Source: Lophius americanus (taxonomy: Eukaryota > Chordata > Actinopteri > Lophiiformes > Lophiidae). From it: DNA of 64,000 bases. A model generated the notes under the pieces. It was not told the DNA's origin. It worked only from the letters and a program-made list of their open reading frames with translations, and made no database searches. Below are positions 48,744-59,842 of the stretch, one piece after another; the first letter of the stretch is position 1; each line of letters begins with the position of its first letter. Location: the NCBI GenBank assembly GCA_037951165.1, contig JBBDHG010000009.1:15736001-15800000 (forward strand), in the 5' to 3' direction. The translations under genes were made by a program, and so were the position numbers.

Positions 48744-49601
48744 CAGGGATCGGAGAACATTTTGGTTGGAGGGCCACATTTGGTTTTTAAAACTGACTGG
48801 TGAGCCATTTTTGTAGTGGAAGTGTGCAGAACAGACCTCCAGTGTTCATCGGTGAGCTGTGTTTTGGTTATGTTCATCACGCTGAATGTTTGTTCACACA
48901 AAGGAGTAGAGCCAAATAACACCAGCATCTTCTGTGCCAGCTGTCTGATGTATGAAAACTCTCAGTCAGGGAGGCATAAAACTTATCCAGTGTTGAAATT
49001 CTCCTTTAGGACAGTCAGGCTGGAGATCAATCGGCTCCAATTGTAATTCCTGTGGCGCTGCTTCATGATCGAATGACGGGGGACTTGAAACCAGCTGAAG
49101 GGACTTTTCAAACTTTTCAAATCAGAGAAGAGGTAAGTTGGCTGCTAACCTTGCAGCAGTGGCGGACCTTTCTTCACATGACAAGTTGCTAGCAAAGGTA
49201 CCATGATTGGTGGCAAAGAGTCTGCTAATGTTGTATTACTTATATACAGCAATGCTTTCTTTACAAATGAGACACACGGCCTTTGATCATAATTCAGTGA
49301 TAGAATATTTTGCAGTCCATTCGCTGTCAATCTTCTGCCTTTTTTTTTTGCTCATTTTGCCATGGAGGATGATGCGCTGGTGAAGATCAGGTCAAGGGAA
49401 GAAGAGTGACTTGAAATTTGAAAAGGTCCGCTGCATTTGCAAATGCGCTATCTGGTGGTACCGATTAAGTATCGCAGGAAAATAACAGTGTAATGAATAC
49501 TAGAAATTTAAATATATTATAGGATTGTTAATGTAAATGCCTGGCGGGCCAGGTAAATTAATGCCGCGGGCCGGTTGTGGGCCGTATTTTGCCCACCTCT
49601 G
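48744..49601 (-). mobile_element. Internally deleted hAT transposon with 8-bp target duplication
   Basis: The element is bounded by CAGGGATCGGAGAACATTTT and (reverse complement of the right end) CAGAGGTGGGCAAAATACGG. Flanking octamers CTCTAAAC (48736-48743) and CTCTGAAC (49602-49609) match at 7 of 8. On the minus strand near the left end a frame reads LVLFGSTPLCEQTFSVMN, then LTDEHWRSVLHTSTT, the C-terminal dimerisation segment of hAT transposases (LFGSTYLCEQLFSVMN type). Upstream of it the reading is broken by stops. At 858 bp it is far too short for an active copy. Confidence 0.85.
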
Positions 49602-49609
49602 CTCTGAAC

Positions 49610-52379
49610 CACTCATTATCATTCATGTGAATTTCTCATATTTCACCCGGCGATACTGAGTGACACTTAAATTTCTTAATCTTGACCTTTTCATATTATA
49701 CTCCCAAAAAGTGGGGGATATAAAGATCCTTCATGAGAACGGTTGTTTTTTCTGCCACTAGAGGTCACTTTATCTCAAAGTTTTCGTGCCATAATTTCTC
49801 AACCTTTTGACTCGATTTAGTTCAAAATTTGGTGCAAATGAATCGACTCGAGGTTCTCGAGTTGGGCTTTTATTCATGTTGGCTTTTATTCTTATGTGCA
49901 CTATCTGTAAATAGCTCAGATGCAGTTTTCATCTTAGCACATCCCACCTTGAGTTCTCATGCACCTTATTTTAAGGAAACTGTTTCCATTATTTAAAATT
50001 TTTCCTTGTGTCCGCTGCATCTATCCCCAGACAAATTTCCGTTGGAGTTATAATGTTTATCTTGTATTGTGTATATAGCTGGGTTGAGTCAATATGGACT
50101 GTTTGAGATCATTAATGGGTCACACAATTTTTTTTGTCTTAAATTTAGTAATTTTTTATTTTTTTATTTTTTTAAATACAATAAAGTGCATTTAATTATC
50201 CAGTTGGAACAGTTTTTCTATCCCTTTTTTGAATGTGGAAATATTTTGGCCTGAAAGATGATTCTGATTCAACACAAAAGTGTTTCAGACATTTTTGGTC
50301 CTTTTGTAGACATTAGTTCCAGTAGTTCAAGTGAAAAACACTTAAAAACCCTTCCTCCCCACTGACGGTATGATCTACAACACGCGACTCCCTCATTCTC
50401 AGCTGGTGAATCCTTAAACCTGCACCTATGTACATTTTGTCATTTTTTTTTTAATACATGTGTATTGTTCTTAACTTTGTAGCATCTAGCATTATGTAAG
50501 TGTGTTGGATGTCAATTTGTTTCTTGAATGTTTCTACCTGTAAGACATGAAAGCTCTATTGTTTGTTTTATTGTTTTTGGTCAGCAGTTAAGATGTAGGG
50601 CACAGATGAAGCTATGGCTATATATGGATAAAACTAAGAGATATACTCTGCTGCTCAGTTACTAGTATGTGTAAACATCTGGACTTAATCATCAATTGAT
50701 ACTTCATAAAAAAAACAACAGCTGTATGCAGGAGATTGTGAGCTGCTGGCGTGGACTGAGCTGATTTCTGTCTTAAGGTTTCTTGCTCAATAACGGAGAT
50801 TCATAAAAAAAACTTTTCCAGCTACATGAACTAGGAAATATAATCTGGTTTAAAAAGTATTGCTATCCAAGCCGCTTCCACAGAGACATCTGATAATGTT
50901 TTCACATGCTGATGGGACTCAAATCATCTTGGGATTGATGGGTATTGACTGAGGAGGGAAAAACGCCAATTGTCCCATGGAGGGAAGCAGATTTAACTCT
51001 AAGCGTCTCCCATCTCAGGATCAATTTCCTTTTTAGCAGAACCTATAACTTTAATTAACATTGCTGCTTTTTTGGTCAGGTTTTTATATAGTTTTTTTAT
51101 TGATGCGTTTATCTGCTTTTACCTTGTAGCACTTTGAGATTTGATCCAAATGTAAAGTACATTATAAATTAAATTTATTATTATAAGTGCCATATTCTAA
51201 AATCTGAACAGAAATGTGAAAATGTAAAGCAAATAGCACCTCCATTACCTGGGCTCCATCTCTGAATCTCTAATGACTGTTTATTTGAGAAGAGCCATAA
51301 AGACAAAATTTATATTGCTGTAAATCTAACAATCACCATCAAACAGAGGCTTTTTGCTTACAAGGCCATAATTATTATTATATGGTTCCTGAAACTTGTT
51401 AGATTAACACTTGTAATAAGAATGTGTTGGATTTAAATGGACTGCTGGGACGAGGTGTGCGTTCTAGTAGGTTTAGAGTTCTGTCTTTGCGCATCCCTCT
51501 GAGGTACCAGTAGCTTACCTCACATTAGGCCGACACATTTTGATGAGCAGACACTGAGGCTGTTATAAAAAAAGGACGTGAGGGGCTCATTAGAACCCTT
51601 ATGCAGACGCTGAGCCTTTTTAATGATGCCCCATTTGTGGCCAAATCTACTGGAGCTCCTGACGTTCTGCCACATGCCTCTCAGTCCGTAATGATTGGAT
51701 GACACATTGTTCTCTGCCAACCGACTGTGAGCCCATAGCTCATTTCATTTAATGGTTGCACGCTCAGAGAGGCTGACTGAGATTGAGGAAACCGTTAGAT
51801 GGATGGGGAGGGAAAATTAGTTCTCCTCACTTCCTGTTGAATGCCAGCTAAGGGAGAAAGCAGAACCTACCAGAGTTCTGACTACCTTCGATCGGGCAGC
51901 TGGAGGTGTGAAACTGTTGCGATGGTGGACTGGTGGATGTGAATCTATCAAACATCTCACTTTGTTCCAAATGAAAGTGACTTTCAGGAGAAAATAAATA
52001 TCAATCTATGAAAACAATTGCAGGTGTTGATTATTCGACCCTGCTCTCTGTACAGGTCCATTTCTCTCAGCTCAATTAAGACTGATTCAGACTTTCCACT
52101 TTCATTTATTACATTGAATGCCATGGTTGTTCCATTAATCAACTAGAATGGATCAAGCCTGACAAATTGGCACGCAGCTGCTCTACCAATCATCCAGTTT
52201 ATGTTAAACAACACTTTGATCCCTTTTAACGACACTAACCACACACTCCCAACCAGAATAAATGAGCCACCGAGGGTGGAGGAAGAAAAGCTATTAACAT
52301 CAGTTTGTTGTTGGCAGAGCTCACGCTGTGGCAGCAGAGAGCCCAAAGTTTACATCTGCCTCATTCTAAGGAGGGGAAT
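49610..52379. other. Non-coding, nothing recognised
   Basis: 49780-49870 carries a diverged copy of the repeat at 7195-7560. No gene evidence elsewhere. Confidence 0.4.
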
Positions 52380-53330
52380 GATGTTAACATTAAAAATATT
52401 AGCCCTAGGTCATGATGGAATATAATCTGGACTAATCAAAGAAGTGTTGATTCTAATTATTGACTCATTAACATTTATATTAGCTCCATCCACTGAAACC
52501 GGGGTCATATCTTATGGACTAAAAATTGCTTAAGTTATTCCACTATTCAAATCAGGAGATTCAGGGTCCTTTACAAACTACAAACATGCTTTTCAAAAAA
52601 CTATTGTACAAAATAGTCCTTGAACACTTGAATGCATGCAATATACTCAATAGTCTTCAGTCTGGGTTTAGTACAAACCTTTCCACTTACATGGCGCATT
52701 TAGAACTTACTGATAGAATGGATCCAGCTTTAGGTAACTAATATACAATATTTGTGTTTCTAAAGCCTTTGACACTGTAAATCATGCTATTTGGCTTTCA
52801 AAAAAAATGGTACAGATATGGCTTAGTAACATTCTACAGTGGCTCTGTAACAACATTCATAATAAAGTTTTTTAATAGTTTTGAAAAAATATATATATAA
52901 TCCCTTATGGTGTTCAAGTATCTATATCAGGACCATTATTGTCTCTCATACGGTATAGATCATCTCCATTCAGTTCCAACCACCAGTCTCCCATTGCTGT
53001 TCGCAGACGACACCAACCTTTTCATAATGGACTCTCAAATAGAGACTTTTGTTATTCTCTCAAATAGACAATTACAACTCTCAAAGATCTAGGAGACCTT
53101 CTCAATTACACACTATGGTATTTAACTAACAAATTGTCATTAAATGTAAAATAAAATGTCATGTTATTTGCAGGAAATAAACAATATGACATATATAAGG
53201 TCGAACATTATATTCAAAATGAAAACATCAAGTTTCAACTGTTTTTAACATATACTTGTAGTTTAATTTATCAATACTTAACCTACTTTAATATTGTCTG
53301 GACAAGCACTTTTTCAACTCATCGCCTAAT
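52380..53330 (+). mobile_element. Longer decayed LINE fragment, reverse transcriptase
   Basis: Conserved RT blocks occur in order across frames: ALGHDGI, SGLIKEV, VIPLFKSGDSGSFTN, a KIVLEHLNACNILNSLQSGF stretch, FDTVNHA, LPLLFADDTNLF (the catalytic FADD box), MLFAGNKQYD and SLIYQYLTYFNIVWTSTF. Stops and frameshifts are frequent. The element lies just beyond the 3' end of the TRIM gene, in the opposite direction. Confidence 0.85.
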
Positions 53331-53534
53331 TATTTCTGCTACAGAGATGGTTTTATCGGGTCAGCAAATTTTTCAGGCTACAGGTTTCTACCACACCCTA
53401 ACACTTACTTTTTCCTCTCCTTTTAATGTCTTGTATCAATGGTGTGAAATGAATAAAGAAAAAAAAACTGTCACTTGATGAGGGGAAAAAAAACAAAAAC
53501 TTTTTCCTTTCATTTGTTTTTCCAATTCTGACAT

Positions 53535-53540
53535 TTTATT
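53535..53540 (-). terminator. Candidate polyadenylation signal of the TRIM gene
   Basis: AATAAA on the minus strand, about 430 nt after the TRIM stop codon. It is the only canonical hexamer that I find on that strand between the stop and the LINE. Confidence 0.45.
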
Positions 53541-53971
53541 ATATTGAGAACATAAAAATGGTAAAAACAGGATATAATGAACATTCAGAGTTTTTTTTTT
53601 TTTCAATACATTTTAAAATTGATACATGATCCAAACCAACTATTCTCTGCTCTAAAATAAAAACATTGAAAATATAAATCTCTACCAAAAATATGTTTCT
53701 AATTATTTGAAATGCTGCATGTTTAAATGTATGTGCAGTGTTCAGCATTTCTGGCACAGTTTCAGCTCCATCACATAAAATCACAGTTAAGAATCTTTGT
53801 AAAAATACAGTGTTGCAAACAGATCAATCATCCCAGAGAATTTTACAAATCAGAACATTTTCATGATATGAATCACATTATGTAAAAGGTAAAAAAATCA
53901 CATTATGTAAAAGGTAAAAAGGCACGGCGCGTCATGTATTACATTTTCACCAGAGCTGCCGTGATGCTGGT

Positions 53972-54516
53972 TTATGACTGGAACAGATCACAAATGGTCA
54001 AATGCGTTTTTGACGCAGAGAATGCTGGGTAGACGGGGCTGGTAAACCTGTGCTTGTAGGAATGCATTAGCATTAGACTGCCCCCTGGTGTCACATTAAA
54101 GAATGATAAAACGCCATCTTCATAGTTGAGGAACACTCCTACCCTCCGCAGCCCGTCTGCCTCCACAGCATCCGGCAGCTTGTTGTGCAGAGCTTCCACC
54201 TTCCTTCCGTCGCAAGCCAGGCACCAGGAGTGGGAGTTGAAGCCCAGACGAGAGTTGTCCTTTTGGCCTTTCCTCTCAATCTGCTCCTCGCACAGCCCCA
54301 CCTTCCAGCGGCCCTCGTCCAGAGTTACATTCACCTCCCAGTACCAGCGCCCCCCCTCCAGGGCGCAGAACGCCAGGACTTGTGGGAAGGAGCTGAAGCG
54401 AGCTTCGTTCTCGGTGTAGGGCTGCTGGGTCTCGCTGTAGGTCACCCTCCTGTTGTTGTCAGACAGCCGCAGCTTGGGATGGGCTGTAGCCCTGTTCAAG
54501 AGGGGGGTGAAACCAT
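53972..54516 (-). CDS. TRIM exon 7: PRY-SPRY domain
   Basis: The acceptor is TTCCTTCCTGTGCAG. The first two bases complete a Tyr codon begun in exon 6. PRY text LRLSDNNRRVTYS is followed by the SPRY core motifs RWYWEV, KVGLCEE, SRLGFNSHSWCL, RVGVFLNYEDGVLSFF and FTSPVYPAF. TAA stop at 53974-53972. The domain is full length (about 180 residues) and is expected to bind the substrate. Confidence 0.95.
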
Positions 54517-57500
54517 CTGCACAGGAAGGGAAATTACAGAATTAGGTGAGAACATTTAGTATAATTGTATATTAGGATGCATTTAGTCCTCTGGTTTTAA
54601 TTTGCTGTGATTCATCAGTGACGTGAAAGTGAACAGCTGTTGGTAGGAAACACTGAAAAGTCTCACAGAGCAGTCTGTAGAGGTCTCCGTCGCTGCCTGG
54701 CACAGTGATGACGACTCTCTCGAGCCGTTTCTTGCTCCACGTCTGCAGACATTTCAGCCGAGCCTCGTCTAACTCCTCTAGAGCCACAAACTGTTCCGCA
54801 CAGTCCCCCATGTTACTGGTCCTGTTGAAGAAGAGCAGACCAAGTAGAGCATAAAGACGATTCAGCTCCTCCTTGATGATGTCCCTGGAGGCTTGTGTGT
54901 GGACAAGAAGAGAAGAACAAGAATTCCCTTTGTAGGGATCGAATAATCTGATGAGTCTGTTTAGCTCGCCGGTCACATGATCCACCCCTCCAAAAAGTTT
55001 AGTGCAAACCATTTCAGTATACCCCATCTCGCAATGTTATGGAAAGTGATAAAAAATTTAATCGCCAGATCCGTCCCCCTATCAGGAGCTGTAGCAAAAT
55101 TTACTTTCGTAATCCAGATTTCTGAAACTAAATTTACCAACTCATGGACATGATAAAAAAATTTAAAAAAAAGGTCAAGGGACAATACAATAAAAGCAGC
55201 AAAATCATAATGATAATGAGTCAAAACTATGTTTAAAAAAAAAAAACAGACTTGGTAATTTTTCAGAAGTACAATATATATAAAGTCATATATAAAGTAT
55301 ATAAATATATGCTTTGTACTTCATTTTATAAAGTATAATAGTGATAATACCTTCTTCTATTCACACAAATAAGAAATAAAGGAAAGCAGGCCTCTTCAGC
55401 CTCCACTCCGCTTCTGCTGCCGTCAGTACCTGTACTGGATTTGTACCTGTGACTCTCATAAGAGGGAGCATCTGTCGCCCTGTAAGCGGGTGCATGAGGA
55501 GAATTCCTCTCCTGGCATGAGCACATCCACCATTAGTGTTAAAACCCTTTGCTTTCAGGAACGGTGTGCAGCCTTTCTATTAAAACTCTTTACACCATTG
55601 TTTGAAAGTTTGCAAATCTCTAGACGAACCTATAGTCCAATCACATGCAAACAAACAAATGCGTACAAACAATAAAATAAACAAAACCCACTCTCAGAAT
55701 GAGCTCAAGTCTAACTTCTAACCCTGAGGGAAAAGAAACAAAAATAATAATAATTTCTTTAACTCTCAACATTGTCAACAAATTAGCGGAGATATAAACT
55801 GGCACATGTTGAGAGGAAATTACTTACAGCTTGGCTGTCTTGCTGAATTCCTGTCAACAGAAAAAGAGAAAAGACATTTCTCTGTTAGTGTCGCCAAAAA
55901 AAACAGTTTGTCTTATATTTCACCAACAACAAACAGGCTCGTCTCTGGACATGGAACACACCGTAATGAAAGCCTGGTCCTGTATGCGTTTGTCTACTTT
56001 CGCGTCGGCCAGCGCCTCCATCGTGTGGAGGCCCTGCTGGATGGACAACAGGGATTTCTGCAGTTTGCTGAGTTTCTCCTCCAGTCCCCCCAGAACCTCT
56101 CTCTCCTCTTTCATCACACACTGGAGAACCGTCTGTTCCTCCTGCTCCAGGGCTTCTCTGATGGCCGAGTACTGCTGCTGCACCCCTGCACACGCCTCGC
56201 TTAAAACCCCCTGCACAGACACGACAGAAAGCAACGTGGTTTCTGCAATCCTCTCAATTCCTTCAGAGTCTCCTCTCACAGCAATCTCTCCACTACAATT
56301 ATTGGTCTGGGCACAACAGAGGGTTGAATCAGGATTCTTTTTCTCAAGCAATATGAACTTAGGTAATAGTACTTACTGATCAGGGACTACCACACCAGAG
56401 AGAAAACGCCCGGACATTTATTATACAAACAGGCAGAAAATAAACAACTAAAAGGCCAGGACTCACACTTTTTTGGAATATGTGTAAAATAGTTCAAAGT
56501 CTGAATTATTCACGAGAAATTGTTTGTTCTTGTCATTTCAGAGGTCTTATCCTGTAGTACGCTGTACTAACACAGCTGGAGAAGTCCAGAGAAAAAGCTA
56601 ATCGGCTACCTGTCGCATGAAGTTTTGAACTTTTCAATTTGATTAACATCTGATGAGAATAAAAGGTAACATTTAAACATCTTTGACATAAACACATGAC
56701 ATGAAGAGGCATCAGTGCATCCTTACAACCCTGTGCTCTATCACCAAATCAGTTTGGACTGATGTATGACATGGTATCACCAGCGACTGTGATATTATAT
56801 TTGCTTAGAGCAGCCAATTAAAGATGATGATTTAACATAGCGGAAACGAAAATGTACCCTCCCTGTTCCGTGGCGAGTGATCTTATCCTCTATTTGGAAG
56901 GTCGGGGGGTCCCAAAACCTGCGCTGCTAACTGCTATTGGCTGATTTTGGAAATCTACTGATCGTGGCCCGCCCACAATAGAAGTCAGCAAAATGCCACG
57001 CCCCCTTCATACTCGACCGCCTCGTCGTCTATCATGTGTCCAATGCGCCACCATTACGGCCTCATCCGCCAACACAGAAAACACATTATATAAGACTTTA
57101 CAAAGAACATGCTGGAGTGTAACAGCAGGATTTTTATTTTATTTTTTACTGGCCATCTTTTAACTTTTGTCCTGATTTTTGTTGTTTATTGTTGTATCTG
57201 TAAGGCGACCTTGAGTGTCCTGAATGGGTCCCATAAATAAAATGTATTATATTAGAATTTGGTTTGGTGAAAGATGACAGACGTAGCATCCTTTATATGT
57301 ACATGCTATGAGTGCGTGCATTGGAGAAAAAAGTCACTACCTTAAGGACCTTATCATGAGAAATGTCTATTTGATGCAGTATAAATCGTTTACGGCATTA
57401 AAGATGTCAGTGTATCTAATCATGCGCCCCATGATCGGTCAAAATGCCCAATCAATCGGTCTATGGCCGGATTCTAACATTACAAATCAGTTGACTGAAG

Positions 57501-59798
57501 CTCCTTCACCGGTTCTTCAGCCCTCCCTCTCAATTAGAGACAACCCAAGTAACGTCAGTGTAACGCTATCTGCTTAAACGTCCAGCCTTGAGGGTATGCG
57601 AGAGGAGGATGCAGAGAACACCTGTCTTTGTAGATTGTGTATGGGTTTATGAAATTAAAGGACAGGTAACAGTCAAATGTGGGGCTTCTGGTGGTAACAA
57701 CTGACGCCTGGATGTCATGTGATTCCTATGTGAGGGTTATAGCGCTTCTCTCATGGTGGGGCATTACAGTTTGCTGCACTGCTGGGGGCGGCTGTAGCTC
57801 AGTGGGTGGAGCGGCCGTCTCCCAAAGCTATCCGTTTCAATTCCCACCAGGGTCTACTTGTCGTAGGGTCCTTGAGTTAAACCCTGAAACCCAAGCTCCC
57901 CAGGCGCTTCCCACTGCTCCTTCAGGGATGGGTCCAATGCAGAGAAATAAATTCACTGTATGTGATCAATAAAGGATTTATTTTCTTCTTTATTGTTTGC
58001 ACTGATTTTACCGTACCTCTCTTGGGTCACATGACTTGACTGAAGTACTGACGTCTTTCAAACATGTTTTGCCTCGTCTAGTAGTAATTTTTGTCATCCC
58101 TCTTTCGACTTTCACTGACTGTAATTTGTGCCAGCGGTAAAAATGGGATATTAGTTTTATTTTCAGAGTTTGGGGCGTTTGCAAAGATCGTGAATTTCAG
58201 TGGAGTATTTTATTATATTTCTCACACACATGTCCAGGTGTCAAAGTGGCTCACCTGGACATGTGTGTGAGACTGACCTCAGTCTAGATACACATGGTCA
58301 GTATTTTTGTTCAGAGTTTTATGTTAGTAGTGACACTCTTATGGAAAAAAGTGCTTACATTTAAGATGGAAAATGGGTTTCATTGAGCAGATGGTAAGAA
58401 CTGTATGAGATAACATGGCATCAGATCAAATCTTATTGTTCTGCATTAAATAACAATTTCTTTAATCGCATCAGAGCCCCTGTATCTGGATTCTGATCCA
58501 ATAATGATGGTATAAAGGAAAGATAGCACCCCTAATACATAAGTTTTGTTAATTGCGATTAAAAGGTTAATGCTCTTACTCTGAAGGTCTCTCTCTTCTG
58601 TGTCAGTTCAGTCACTCTGTTCTTCACTTGAGTTTCGGCCTCCTGCAGCAGCTTGATCTCATCTTTAAGTTTCCCCTGTGTAAGGCGTGTACAGAGATAT
58701 AAAAAACCCAACAACAATCATTTCTTTGGATACGTTTTGATCTCTCAGCTCTCACCCCAATGTCAGTGTACTACAATGTGTGGCGCCGTAAAGTCCCCAC
58801 TTACCCTGAACTCCCTCTCTGCATCCCTGATGCTGATGCAGATGTGGCTGCGATGTAAACCTATGACAGTACACACCGTGCACACACACACTCCACAGTC
58901 CCGGCAGTAGATCCGGTTTATCTCCTGGTGCTCCTGGCACCTCCAGGTGGATATGTCCTCCATGGGAGGAACCAGGATGTGATTCTGGAATACGGGGGAG
59001 TCCAGGTGGGGACGCAGGTGCTCTGAACACATAGACGCGCCACACACTAGGCAGGTCTTCACAGCGGACTGACATCCAGTCTTGGGGCAGTAATGGCAGG
59101 GTAAAGGGCTGGTATTTTTGATCGCCGACCTGAAGAAGATCCCAACTTGATTTTGGGATCCGGAAGCAGCAGCAGAATTTTTGACATGTTCTACATGAGA
59201 TGAGACCCCAGAAAAAGGAGCAGAGTTGGAGGGCGAGGCAGGTTTGCTTGGTGATGTATTCATTTCTGTCACTGGTGCGTCTCTCTCAGGGGTTGGGAGT
59301 AGAGGGGCATCACATATGTCCACTTCATTAGAGTTGTCGGACTCAGCTAATGAGATCATTTCTTCTGACCCACGCTGGTTCTCCTGGTGTGAGAAGTCAG
59401 CTGGCCCATCACTTGCAGGTACAACATTTGTGTCAGAATTGGCAGAAGCTGCGGTTCCGTCCCAACACTCAGATTGAGCCGACTTTGGGTGCACAGCTTC
59501 CTTAGATATCTCCACACTGGTGGACTGCCTCGGTTCATCTGTGAAGGAGCCTGAGGAGGAAGTGCTGGGAGTATCGGTATCAGCGGACCGGCCCCAAGGA
59601 GCTTCAACACTTGATTGCTTTGATTCTGGCTGCTCTGTCAGACGAGTGCTGGCCTTTCTCTTTCCAAGAAGTCGGCTGGTGAGCGAAGGTCTTCTCAATA
59701 ACGAGTCCGAGTCATCGTTACTGGGCGGGCCTTTAAAACAGATCAGACGTTCACTATTAGAGTAGCATTTCACAAAAACGCTTGCAAAACAATGGCGC

Positions 59799-59842
<44 letters not shown>

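Noticed and set aside
55885..56379. Plus-strand and alternate frames over TRIM exon 4
   Set aside because: Shadows of the coiled-coil exon, which has correct splice sites on the minus strand.
57787..57860. tRNA gene
   Set aside because: A and B boxes are present but the cloverleaf is degenerate and a long non-tRNA body and tail follow, so it is a SINE head.
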